DNA of 64,000 bases from Treponema sp. Marseille-Q4130 (GCF_014334325.1 NZ_JACSET010000007.1:110685-174684), one strand, 5' to 3'; positions 30,687 to 38,056 are shown, counted from the first letter of the stretch. Numbers and translations: made by a program. The notes: generated by a model from the letters alone, not told the origin.

Positions 30687-31973
30687 ATGAATACCGTCGT
30701 CATATTAATAATTTTGATCGTGCTCGTCGCGCTTATCGGATTTTTTGCGGCATCGGAAACGGCGTACCTTTCCCTTTCGAAAATCAAATTGCGAGAACTC
30801 GTGCAGAGTAAAAAACGCTGTGCGAAAACCGCGCTCGCTCTCCGAAACGATATGGACAGGCTGTTGACGCTCGTGCTCGTCGGAATCAATTTTTTTAATA
30901 CCTTCGCCGCGTCCCTTGCAACCGCGCTCGCCGTTTCGATCGTCGGTTCAAGCGGCGTCGGCATTGCGACAATCGTCATTACTTCCCTCGTAACGATTTT
31001 CGGCGAGATCATTCCGAAGACGGCCGCTGTCTTGCATCCGGATACTACGGCACTGCGCTTTGCGCCGCTTTTGCGCGCGCTTGAAAAAATATTTTTTCCG
31101 ATCGTATGGTTTTTTTCGCGGATTTCACGCGGCACTTCGTTCATCGTCGGAAAATTTTGGAAGGACGACGAAGAGGATGTGACGGAAGAAGACATCAAAA
31201 TGATGATCGCGGTCGCCGCGCGCGAAGGAACGCTCGAAGAAGGCGAAAGCAAAATGCTTTCGAAAATCTTTCAGTTCAGCGATCTGCGCGTCCACGATAT
31301 CATGAAGCACCGCTCGCTCGTAAACGCCGTTTCCGCCGACAGCGATTATGCGCACATCTCCGATATCTTTTTGACGACAGGCTGTTCGCGCATTCCCGTT
31401 TTCGAACATACGCCCGATGCGATCGTCGGCGTGCTCGGATACAAATCGGTACTCTTCAGTTCCGAAAAAGAAACGAAACGGAGCGATTTTATCCGCCGGA
31501 AAATGTCACGTGCGCTCTTCGTTCCCGAAACCTTTACCGCCCTCGAAATGCTCGAAGATTTTAAAAAAGCGCACACTGATTTTGCCGTCGTGCTCGACGA
31601 GCAGGGCTGTACTGCAGGCATCGTTACGACGGACGATGTGATGCGCGTCGTATTCGGACGCATGACCGATGAAAATCCGACATCCGATATCGCTCCCGAA
31701 TCGCGGATTACGCTGGTCGGAAAATCGGAATACATCGTGCCGGGCGATATGAAGCTCGACGACGTAAACGCCGTCCTCAAACTCGATTTGGAATCGGAAG
31801 ATTTCAACACGCTCGGAGGTTGGCTGCTCGAAAAGTTCGGATACTTACCGTCGGCGAGCGAAGCGTATATAGACGGGACGACGGCGTACATCGTTGAAGA
31901 CCAGGCGAGGCGCCGCATTTTATCGGTGCGCATAAAAAAAGGCGCCGGCCGAATTCAAAAATTTAATCGATAA
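30687..31973 (+). CDS. CNNM/CorC-type membrane protein (second of two)
   Basis: 428 residues, same domain order as its upstream neighbour: CNNM domain (LIGFFAASETAYLSLSKIK, IFGEIIPKTAAVLHPDTTA), CBS pair (DIMKHRSLVNAVSADSD; FAVVLDEQGCTAGIVTTDDV) and CorC_HlyC tail (NTLGGWLLEKFGYLPSASE). The pair probably arose by tandem duplication and may form a heteromer. ATGATATG at the junction places its start one base after the first gene's stop, with GGAGAGG inside the upstream gene as a ribosome-binding site. Its last 19 bases overlap the convergent omptin-like gene. Confidence 0.92.
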   Translation: MNTVVILIILIVLVALIGFFAASETAYLSLSKIKLRELVQSKKRCAKTALALRNDMDRLLTLVLVGINFFNTFAASLATALAVSIVGSSGVGIATIVITSLVTIFGEIIPKTAAVLHPDTTALRFAPLLRALEKIFFPIVWFFSRISRGTSFIVGKFWKDDEEDVTEEDIKMMIAVAAREGTLEEGESKMLSKIFQFSDLRVHDIMKHRSLVNAVSADSDYAHISDIFLTTGCSRIPVFEHTPDAIVGVLGYKSVLFSSEKETKRSDFIRRKMSRALFVPETFTALEMLEDFKKAHTDFAVVLDEQGCTAGIVTTDDVMRVVFGRMTDENPTSDIAPESRITLVGKSEYIVPGDMKLDDVNAVLKLDLESEDFNTLGGWLLEKFGYLPSASEAYIDGTTAYIVEDQARRRILSVRIKKGAGRIQKFNR

Positions 31974-32983
31974 GTGCAGCCGAGCGAAATCTCACCCGTA
32001 CTGCGCGAAGCCCCGCCTTCGGCGTCATCGGTTCCGTGCCACGACCCCGTCGGTCGAGTCGCCTCGTACGTCGCTCCCCGTATACGGCGCGTCAGCATCC
32101 ACGAAAACGCGAGCGACAACGATATGTTTTTATTAAAAGCATATACGGCTTCGGCGCCGAATCGATATGAGGAAAACCATCCGTGCAAAATGTCGGCAAA
32201 GTATCTGTCGGAACTTGTGCCGGATCCGCCGTAGTGATGATCGAGTGCCTGTATATACGTATACGGTGCAAAGGCGAACGAAAGCGCAAGCGTAAATTTA
32301 TTATTAAAAAAGGTATCGAACGAAACGCCGAACCATGTATGCACTTCTTCGCGCGTATAATCGATTCCAAGCGGAACGTAGGGCTTTGCGGTGGGATCGT
32401 TCCACGCAACGCCCGTATGGGTAAGTATATCATAACCTTCCCATGCGCGCCCGTTCCGTGCTTTGAAAGCGATGCGTGAGTAATCGACTCCGCAAAAAGG
32501 ACGGATCGCAAAGGTATCCGCTATTTGAAATGCATACGAGATTTGTCCGCCGAACGCATACGAAGAGGCGAGCATGTTTTTATGAATCGAATACGTGGTT
32601 TTTAAATCCGTCAGCGTTTTCCAATCGGAGTCTTCCATATTGCCCGATCGCATCGGAACGGCGCCGCGCGCGAAGCCTTGAATCGACAGTGCTTTCCATA
32701 ACACGCCGACGGCGCCTCCGAAGTACAGCGCGGGTTTTATATCCCAATCGAGTTCGCTGATTTTTTTATAATTTCCGTCGACATCTTTTTTATAGACAAA
32801 TTCGTCGATCGTACCGTATTCGACGGAAAAGAGCGGCGTGACGGCAACGCTCCAAACTTTTGCAGAAAGAGTTTTGATCATCGACGCAGACAGAAAAATA
32901 ACAATTAATAATTTTGTCGTGCGGTTATTAAACGGCAAGGGGATCGACCTTATACAGTTTTGCAAGCTGTTTGCGCGTTGCAT
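31955..32983 (-). CDS. Omptin-family outer membrane protease (predicted)
   Basis: 342 residues. After a hydrophobic signal (residues about 24-40, KLLIVIFLSASMIKTLSA) the protein is strand-rich and ends in YRLNF, with the aromatic C-terminus of outer-membrane barrels. It aligns by eye with E. coli OmpT: KKISELDW matches RKVSQLDW, SGNMEDSDW matches GGNMVDQDW (catalytic Asp83/Asp85 correspond to D118/D120), and ALDHHY matches SDNDEHY (Asp210/His212 correspond to D248/H250). All four catalytic positions are kept. It should be a surface endopeptidase. The ATG at 32983 overlaps the upstream gene; no closer start with a good site is seen. Confidence 0.75.
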   Translation of the reverse strand: MQRANSLQNCIRSIPLPFNNRTTKLLIVIFLSASMIKTLSAKVWSVAVTPLFSVEYGTIDEFVYKKDVDGNYKKISELDWDIKPALYFGGAVGVLWKALSIQGFARGAVPMRSGNMEDSDWKTLTDLKTTYSIHKNMLASSYAFGGQISYAFQIADTFAIRPFCGVDYSRIAFKARNGRAWEGYDILTHTGVAWNDPTAKPYVPLGIDYTREEVHTWFGVSFDTFFNNKFTLALSFAFAPYTYIQALDHHYGGSGTSSDRYFADILHGWFSSYRFGAEAVYAFNKNISLSLAFSWMLTRRIRGATYEATRPTGSWHGTDDAEGGASRSTGEISLGCTYRLNF

Positions 32984-33677
32984 CCATATCTTTCGGATAG
33001 GGCGCGCAAAACGTCATGCGCTCGCCTGTCGCGGGGTGGGTAAGCGCGAGCTTGTACGCGTGCAGCGCGAGACGGGCTAAAAGCGGACGCTCTTCAAATA
33101 CGTCGCCGTTCCACTTTTTTTTAAAATCGCTCAAGCGTACGGGTTTTTGATTACCGCCGTACAGCGGATCGCAGACGATGTATAATCCGTGTGCCGCCAA
33201 GTGCGCTCGGATCTGGTGAGTGCGCCCCGTCTTCGGAACGGCTTCAATCCATGCGTATTGACCGCAGACGCCGATGAGTCGAAAATCGGTGACGGAATCT
33301 TTACCGCTTTTTTTATTGACGACGGTGCGGTGTTTTGCGTCTCCGTCGGGAAGGAGCGCTTCGTCGGCATGCAGCGTTTCCCACAAGGGTCGTCCGTAGA
33401 CGAGGCAGTGATAAATTTTTTCGACTTCTCTGCGTTCGAATTGCAGGGAGAGGAAACGGTGCGCTTTTTCATTGCGCGCATACGCGATTACGCCCGACGT
33501 ATCTTTATCGATGCGGTGCACGGCAAAGAGTTTTCCGAATTCGCTTTCCGCTTCGATGTCGAGCCGCGGGGCCGCTTCGTCGTACCGGTCGGCGGCGATG
33601 AGCAGTCCGCTTTTTTTATTCAGTACGACGATATCGTCGTCCGCATAGAGCACCGTGTAAGGCGGTATTGCTTTCAT
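32928..33677 (-). CDS. RluA-family pseudouridine synthase
   Basis: 249 residues, converts specific uridines in rRNA or tRNA to pseudouridine. The catalytic motif is FAVHRIDKDTSGVIAYAR (Asp in HRID), followed by VEKIYHCLVYGRP and the family signature GRTHQIRAHLAAHG. No S4 domain is present at the N-terminus, so it resembles RluA/TruC short forms rather than RluD. The target position cannot be told. It starts right after a -10 box; the downstream omptin-like gene overlaps its 3' end by 56 bases. Confidence 0.9.
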   Translation of the reverse strand: MKAIPPYTVLYADDDIVVLNKKSGLLIAADRYDEAAPRLDIEAESEFGKLFAVHRIDKDTSGVIAYARNEKAHRFLSLQFERREVEKIYHCLVYGRPLWETLHADEALLPDGDAKHRTVVNKKSGKDSVTDFRLIGVCGQYAWIEAVPKTGRTHQIRAHLAAHGLYIVCDPLYGGNQKPVRLSDFKKKWNGDVFEERPLLARLALHAYKLALTHPATGERMTFCAPYPKDMDATRKQLAKLYKVDPLAV

Positions 33678-33683
33678 AAAAAC

Positions 33684-33689
33684 AGTATA
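33684..33689 (-). promoter_or_regulatory. -10 box of the RluA-family gene, six bases before the ATG
   Basis: Minus strand TATACT, GTTTTT, then ATG at 33677. No Shine-Dalgarno site. Confidence 0.55.
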
Positions 33690-33843
33690 GCAAAATGCTC
33701 GCGTGTATGAAAGGAGGACTGTAAGCAATGTTCGGTGAACGGCTGTAGAAAATTTTGCAGGGCGGTCATGATGAGAGATCGGTACAGATCGGTACGATGC
33801 GCTTGCATTCCCTTCGTTTTTCAGCTATGATGATTCCACCGAC

Positions 33844-33914
33844 GCGGCTGTAATATAGCGGTAGTATACGAGCTTCCCAAGCTTGGTGTAGGGGTTCAAC
33901 TCCCCCCAGCCGCT
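33844..33914 (+). tRNA. tRNA-Gly (anticodon CCC)
   Basis: Acceptor stem GCGGCTG (33844-33850) pairs with CAGCCGC (33907-33913), discriminator T. Anticodon arm CGAGC-TTCCCAA-GCTTG places CCC at 33876-33878. The T-loop is TTCAACT with GGGG/CCCC stem pairs. CCA is not encoded. D-arm AGCGGTAGT is normal. At 71 nt the length fits glycine tRNA. Confidence 0.92.
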
Positions 33915-33991
33915 GAAACATAAAATTTGCGATGAAGCTATTCATTGACAGAATAATATATAATAGCAAGACGATTGGGAGTTGAACCGCG
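33895..33991 (+). repeat. tRNA-end repeat, copy 1
   Basis: Begins at the T-loop of tRNA-Gly (TTCAACTCCCCCCAGCCGCT) and runs through an AT-rich middle with ATATATAA to GGGAGTTGAACCGCG, which is a reversed copy of the T-arm. A diverged second copy lies at 34181-34276 with the same ends and almost the same length. Confidence 0.75.
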
Positions 33992-33995
33992 AAGT

Positions 33996-34169
33996 GCGCG
34001 CCGAGCAGGTGCGCCGAAGAGCTTGTAAATCCGAGCAATGCGCAGGATTTACAAGCGTGTTGATAAAAGAAAAACGTTTGCAAACGTTTTTTCAACTTCA
34101 GACTTTTGGCGGCAGGATGCCGCCGACAGCGCGCGAAGACGGCGTGGAAGGAGCGGACAGGAAGTCCGC
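33996..34169 (+). other. Row of five hairpins in non-coding DNA
   Basis: Stems in order: GCGCGCC/GGTGCGC (33996-34014, one G-T pair), a perfect 12-bp stem GCTTGTAAATCC/GGATTTACAAGC (34021-34056), a perfect 22-bp palindrome with a 6-T tract (34070-34092), GGCGGC/GCCGCC (34108-34124) and GCGGAC/GTCCGC (34153-34169). Three loops are 5 bases (GAGCA, AGGAT, AGGAA). No reading frame is evident. Possible readings are a structured RNA, a terminator array, or recombination sites. Confidence 0.7.
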
Positions 34170-34180
34170 GAGAGGAACGC

Positions 34181-34276
34181 TTCAACTCCCCCCAGCCGCT
34201 AAAACTTCAAATTTTCAATATAATCCTCCGCCGCAAAACAATATATAACAGCAAAATAATTGGGAGTTGAACCGCG
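34181..34276 (+). repeat. tRNA-end repeat, copy 2
   Basis: Starts with the same 20 bases of the tRNA-Gly 3' end as copy 1 and closes with the same GGGAGTTGAACCGCG. It directly abuts the truncated flavoprotein gene, as an attachment-site scar or recombination joint would. Confidence 0.75.
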
Positions 34277-34283
34277 GAGCGCG

Positions 34284-35047
34284 CGCGGCTCCGTCGTCAA
34301 TACGGGAGACGGCTTGACGATGGTGGAACCGCTCGGCGCACGGCTTATCAATATGGACTGTGTCGCGGTTGCGGGTCATGGTATCAGAAAAGGCAATTCG
34401 TCGCAGCATACCAAGCCCCAGTGCCTGACGGCGTACCGTACAACAGGTACCATCCTCGTGAATATGGCGGGCAAAAGGATCGTGAACGAAACGGGCACCG
34501 ACGCCAAATTGGTGGACGCCATGTCGAAAGCGGGCAGAGTATTTATGCTTATGGATGAAGCCGCCTTTGACGCCTATACGTCAAGCGCTATCCAACGAAA
34601 ATATTTTACCGCGGCGGATAAAGAGCAATGGCTGAAAGAAAACGGTACGGGAGTAACGGCGTTCGCGCACGGCGATTCGCTGAAAGAAGTTACCGGAAGA
34701 GTGGGTATGGATGCCGAAGGACTTGAAAAAACGTTCGAAGCGTATAAATCATACGCAGCAAAGGGTGCGGATCCCGAATTCGGAAGAAAGGTGACCGTCG
34801 CTTTAAGCGATAATGGGCCGTATTATCTTGTCGAACAATGCCTGCGTTACAGTACGACGTTCGGCGGCGTTCAAATCAATAAAAAACTGCAAGTGCTCAA
34901 AAAAACAGGAAAGCGATCGAAGGCTTATATGCCGCAGGCGAATTGGTCGGCGGCGTGTTCGGCGAGCATTTTCCTTCGTCGGGTGTCGGCTGGGCAATGA
35001 CGAGCGGCAAACCGGCAGAGGAGTCGGTCGCCGCAGCACTGAAGTGA
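34284..35047 (+). pseudogene. Fumarate-reductase/urocanate-reductase-type flavoprotein, truncated and frameshifted
   Basis: The readable part matches the C-terminal half of FAD-binding-2 flavoproteins: VVNTGDGLTMVEPLGARLI, AGKRIVNETG, MLMDEAAFD, then YSTTFGGVQINKKLQVL. At an A run near 34900 the frame shifts by -1, and the continuation reads AIEGLYAAGELVGGVFGEHF, SSGVGWAMTSGK and VAAALK to a stop at 35045-35047, restoring the family's C-terminus. The N-terminal FAD dinucleotide fold and any FMN-binding domain are missing: the homology begins just after the second tRNA-end repeat. Clearly a remnant; when intact it would have been a secreted or cytoplasmic reductase. Confidence 0.88.
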
Positions 35048-35171
35048 TCGATTTTTTGTTAGACGGTATTACGAAGAACGATATCCAAAAAAAGGGAGTG
35101 CCGTGCGAAAATACCGGCGGCACATCGGTTTTCGCTGCCGGTTTTCGGCAAAGCGCACCCTGTCAATGCCC

Positions 35172-35201
35172 TTGACAAATGCGATTGCTTTTCGCTAGAG
35201 T
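35172..35201 (+). promoter_or_regulatory. Strong promoter of a short transcription unit
   Basis: TTGACA (35172-35177), 18-bp spacer, TAGAGT (35196-35201), then six bases to an ATG at 35208, the predicted transcript start. Confidence 0.6.
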
Positions 35202-35207
35202 AAATGT

Positions 35208-35396
35208 ATGAAACACGGCTTTTCCGTAAAAAACGATATGCGCTCATTCGCTGCGGGCGGCTTTTTGTCGGCGGCATACTCTTATTATCGCTATCGCTTT
35301 TTCTCCGCATGCGGAAGAGTCCCACCGGCCTAAGGCCGCGTATGTGTTTTACTGAAAGTAGGTAAACAGAGGGAACTCTTCGGAGTTCCCTTTTTT
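35208..35396 (+). ncRNA. Predicted ~190-nt transcript: small RNA or small-protein gene
   Basis: The unit runs from a near-consensus promoter to a strong terminator. A 41-codon ORF (35208-35333, MKHGFSVKNDMRSF...) starts exactly at the predicted transcript start. An overlapping 53-codon ORF from ATG 35204 to 35365 encodes a basic N-terminus followed by one hydrophobic segment (RLFVGGILLLSLSLFL), but its ATG is slightly upstream of the predicted start. The RNA could fold, for example CGGCC-TAA-GGCCG. It matches no RNA family I recognise (not tmRNA, SRP RNA or RNase P). Confidence 0.4.
35371..35396 (+). terminator. Rho-independent terminator with UUCG loop
   Basis: GGGAACTC-TTCG-GAGTTCCC followed by six T. 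The T-tract is also the start of the 36-bp inverted repeat arm. Confidence 0.92.
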
Positions 35397-35426
35397 ATTC
35401 GTGCGGAGGGTTTAATACCCCGACGC
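35391..35426 (+). repeat. 36-bp inverted repeat, left arm
   Basis: Identical in all 36 positions to the reverse complement of 40825-40860. The two copies flank 5.4 kb with six genes plus a broken toxin gene. Both begin in the T-tract of a terminator. Confidence 0.92.
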
Positions 35427-35451
35427 TTGCGTCGTAACAAAGGGTATTAAA
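35411..35451 (+). repeat. Palindromic element, copy 1
   Basis: TTTAATACCC pairs with GGGTATTAAA, and CGACGC pairs with GCGTCG across TT, with a 7-base bulge on one side. A second, diverged element (AACAAC...CGAC...GTCG...GTTGTT) lies at 35475-35508, just before aroF, and a related half at 40814-40840. Confidence 0.7.
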
Positions 35452-35535
35452 GCCGACTGCAACCACCTTATGAGAACAACATACCACGACGCTTGTGTCG
35501 GGGTTGTTGATTTTAAATTATTACGGGAGTATGCC

Positions 35536-36558
35536 ATGATTATTGTCTTGAAAAAGAATGCGACGGATGCCGCGATGCAGAATTTTATCCGACAGTGGAA
35601 AGAAAAAGGCTACGGCGTTCACGTTTCGCGCGGTGAAGAAGCGACGATTCTCGGTTTGCTCGGCGATACGACAAAGCTCGATACGGAAAGCGTTATCGCC
35701 GATCCTATCGTCGAAGACGTAAAGCGCGTTACGGCTCCGTACAAAATGGCAAACCGCGCTTTCCATCCCGATAACACGGTAATCGCCGTCGGGGAAGGAA
35801 AAAATGCAGTACGATTCGGCGGCGACACGGTTCCGGTGATAGCGGGTCCGTGTTCCGTCGAAAGCGAAGAGCAGGTCGTCGCGATTGCAAAAGAAGTCAA
35901 AAAGGCGGGAGCAAAATTGCTGAGGGGCGGCGCGTTCAAACCGCGCACGTCTCCGTACGCTTTTCAAGGGCTCGGTGCGCTCGGTCTTGAATTTTTAAAA
36001 TCGGCAAAAAAGGAAACGGGGCTTCCGATCGTTACCGAATTGATGGACGTGCGCCAGCTGCAGTATTTCGCCGATGTCGACGTCATTCAAATCGGCGCTC
36101 GCAATATGCAAAACTTCGATTTGTTAAAAGAGATGGGCAAAGCGGGAAAACCGATTTTATTAAAACGCGGTATGGCGGCAACGATTAAAGAACTGCTTAT
36201 GTCAGCCGAGTATATCATGGCGAGCGGTAACGAAAACGTCATACTCTGCGAGCGCGGTGTGCGCACTTTCGATTCTTATACGCGCAACTGCCTCGACGTG
36301 AGCGCCGTTCCGTACCTGCACAAAGTGAGCCATCTTCCCGTCATCATTGATCCGAGCCACGCGTGCGGTATGAGCTGGATGGTACCCACGCTTGCAAAGG
36401 CCGCGGTTGCGGCGGGGACGGACGGCCTCATTATCGAAGTGCATAACGATCCCGGCCGCGCGCTGTGCGACGGAGAGCAGAGCATCCGTCCCGACGAATT
36501 CGCTTCTCTGATGAAAGCTCTCGCCCGTATTGCGGAAACCGAAGGGCGACGCGTATGA
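35536..36558 (+). CDS. aroF: 3-deoxy-7-phosphoheptulonate (DAHP) synthase, type I-beta with N-terminal regulatory domain
   Basis: 340 residues, first step of the shikimate pathway (phosphoenolpyruvate plus erythrose 4-phosphate). Residues 1-70 are a ferredoxin-like domain as in the Thermotoga-type enzyme, where it binds aromatic amino acids for feedback control. The barrel follows: VIAGPCSVESEEQ, LLRGGAFKPRTSPYAFQG, IQIGARNMQNFDLLKE and VIIDPSHACGMSW, whose Cys, His, Glu and Asp positions bind metal. Start: GGGAG lies 8 bases before ATG 35536; an in-frame ATG at 35470 lies in the palindromic element and is less likely. tyrA follows after 39 bp. Confidence 0.94.
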   Translation: MIIVLKKNATDAAMQNFIRQWKEKGYGVHVSRGEEATILGLLGDTTKLDTESVIADPIVEDVKRVTAPYKMANRAFHPDNTVIAVGEGKNAVRFGGDTVPVIAGPCSVESEEQVVAIAKEVKKAGAKLLRGGAFKPRTSPYAFQGLGALGLEFLKSAKKETGLPIVTELMDVRQLQYFADVDVIQIGARNMQNFDLLKEMGKAGKPILLKRGMAATIKELLMSAEYIMASGNENVILCERGVRTFDSYTRNCLDVSAVPYLHKVSHLPVIIDPSHACGMSWMVPTLAKAAVAAGTDGLIIEVHNDPGRALCDGEQSIRPDEFASLMKALARIAETEGRRV

Positions 36559-36597
36559 CGGTATCGTACATACTGCACACAGCTTATGGGGGAAATT

Positions 36598-37518
36598 ATG
36601 AATGTAATGAATAATCTGCAAGATGCCGTTTACGGCATCGTAGGACTCGGTATCATGGGCGGATCGATCGCAAAAGCGATCCGCGCCAACGTGCTCGATA
36701 TGCCGGAAGCTCGAGGAAAAATTTTTGCGTGCGATTCGCTGCCCGCGACGCTAGACGCCGCCGTTCGCGACGGTGTTATCGACAAAGGTTTTGCTCCGAG
36801 CGATGCAGGCGCGATGCTTTCCGAATGCGATATCGTCTATATCTGCCTCTATCCTCATGCGACGCTCGAATTTATTAAAACGCACCGGAACGATTTTAAA
36901 AGCGCTTCGATCGTTACCGACATAAGCGGTATCAAAACGTTTTTAGCCGACGGCCTTGCGGATTTTTCGAGGGCCGACGTTGATTGTATCTTCGGGCATC
37001 CGATGGCGGGCGGAGAAAAAGAAGGCTATGTCAATTCGAACGGCGCGTATTTTAAAGGACGAAATTATATTTTGATGCTGCGGCCTTCGAATAAAGTCGA
37101 AAACGTCGAGCTCATAAAAAGCCTCATCGCAGCGATGGGCTTTACGCGCATCGTCGAAACGGACTGCAAAACTCACGATCGCAAAATCGCATTTACGAGC
37201 CAGCTCTGTCACGTCATCGCGTCGGCTCTCGTGAAAAGCGCCGAAGACGAAACGATCACCGAATTCGGCGGCGGCAGTTTTGAAGATTTGACGCGCATCG
37301 CGATGATCAACGCACCGCTGTGGACGGAACTTTTTCTCGCAAATAAAGACGAACTCCTTTCGCATATCGCAGCCTTTGAAAAGCAGCTTGCGTTTATGAA
37401 AAAAGCCGTCGCGGAAAACGACGCCGCTTCGCTTGAAGCGTACCTCGCCGACGTGCGCACGCGCCGAATGAATATGGGAACCTTCGTCGTCAAAACGAGT
37501 ACGGTACCGAACGGTTGA
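36598..37518 (+). CDS. tyrA: Prephenate dehydrogenase
   Basis: 306 residues, oxidative decarboxylation of prephenate to 4-hydroxyphenylpyruvate for tyrosine synthesis. An NAD(P)-binding Rossmann motif lies at the N-terminus (YGIVGLGIMGGSIAKAI). Family marks follow: IVTDISGIKTFL, FGHPMAGGEKEGY and FTSQLCHVIASAL. There is no chorismate mutase or ACT domain. GGGGGA lies 4-5 bases before ATG 36598; ATG 36586 and 36607 are alternatives. Together with aroF it forms a short aromatic amino acid operon. Confidence 0.9.
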   Translation: MNVMNNLQDAVYGIVGLGIMGGSIAKAIRANVLDMPEARGKIFACDSLPATLDAAVRDGVIDKGFAPSDAGAMLSECDIVYICLYPHATLEFIKTHRNDFKSASIVTDISGIKTFLADGLADFSRADVDCIFGHPMAGGEKEGYVNSNGAYFKGRNYILMLRPSNKVENVELIKSLIAAMGFTRIVETDCKTHDRKIAFTSQLCHVIASALVKSAEDETITEFGGGSFEDLTRIAMINAPLWTELFLANKDELLSHIAAFEKQLAFMKKAVAENDAASLEAYLADVRTRRMNMGTFVVKTSTVPNG

Positions 37519-37583
37519 GGATGCGCCGATCGATCCGAAGGGGGCTGCTGCTGTAAACTTCGAAAGTAAGTAATTTTTGAACC

Positions 37584-37612
37584 TTGTACTCCGGCGCCAA
37601 TCATGATACGAT
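37584..37612 (+). promoter_or_regulatory. Promoter of hicB, abutting its ATG
   Basis: TTGTAC (37584-37589), 17-bp spacer, TACGAT (37607-37612), six bases, ATG 37619. No Shine-Dalgarno site. Confidence 0.5.
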
Positions 37613-37618
37613 ATTGAT

Positions 37619-37843
37619 ATGGAATATAGGATAAAAACGATTTGGGATCCTGAAGCTGCCGTATGGACTGCGACGAGTGACGATGTACCCGGACTCTGTC
37701 TTGAATCCGGTTCACTCGATGCGCTTATCGAAAAAGTTAAATATGCCGTGCCCGAACTTTTAGCGATGAATACGAAAACGACTGCCGGTACGGATATCGC
37801 GGTTTCATTTGCAGCGCAGCGTAAAGAAGTCGTGGCTCTTTGA
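37619..37843 (+). CDS. hicB: HicB-like antitoxin (DUF1902 type)
   Basis: 74 residues. The partial RNase H-like fold of HicB/DUF1902 is seen: YRIKTIWDPEAAVWTATSDD, VPGLCLESGSLDALIEKVK and the C-terminal strand AVSFAAQRKEVVAL. In intact pairs it neutralises the HicA mRNA interferase. Its stop overlaps the ATG of the hicA remnant (TGATG), the usual coupling in these modules, but here the antitoxin is first. No separate DNA-binding domain is present. Confidence 0.85.
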   Translation: MEYRIKTIWDPEAAVWTATSDDVPGLCLESGSLDALIEKVKYAVPELLAMNTKTTAGTDIAVSFAAQRKEVVAL

Positions 37844-38013
37844 TGGCGGAATACAAAAAAAAGGTAAGAAAAAAATTGCTCGAATTCGGTTGTTCCTTTG
37901 TCCGGCACGGGAGAGGTGATCATGATATTCGGTAGAGTCCGGTCTCAAAAATCAATTTTACCGTTGACGGAAAAATAAAATCGCGTTTTACCGCCAACGC
38001 TATAATGAAATAG
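37843..38013 (+). pseudogene. hicA: HicA toxin gene with an in-frame TAG
   Basis: The frame reads MAEYKKKVRKKLLEFGC, SFVRHGRGDHDIR, then TAG (37933-37935), then SPVSKINFTVDGKIKSRF, TANAIMK and a second TAG at 38011-38013. Both parts match the HicA family, whose intact members read about GDHEIWYSP across the stop. The catalytic-type His in GDH remains. Without readthrough only 30 residues are made. No other break is seen, so the stop looks recent or selected. Confidence 0.85.
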
Positions 38014-38056
38014 GCGGGAATTGATTTTCACTTTTAGATTCGTTTAAACCTTCGTA

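Larger units (their letters stand above)
35048..35535 (+). other. 488-bp region between the pseudogene and aroF
   Basis: Holds a short promoter-to-terminator unit (35172-35396), one arm of a 36-bp inverted repeat (35391-35426), two palindromic elements (35411-35451 and 35475-35508) and the aroF ribosome-binding site. The first 120 bp show nothing recognisable. Confidence 0.8.

Noticed and set aside
34896-34912. Programmed -1 frameshift at the A run in the flavoprotein remnant
   Set aside because: The gene lacks its whole N-terminal half, so a random lesion in a pseudogene is the simpler explanation.
35397-35535. T-box or attenuator leader of aroF
   Set aside because: Hairpins exist, but there is no T-box motif, no specifier-type structure and no leader peptide with clustered aromatic codons; the hairpins fit repeat elements better.
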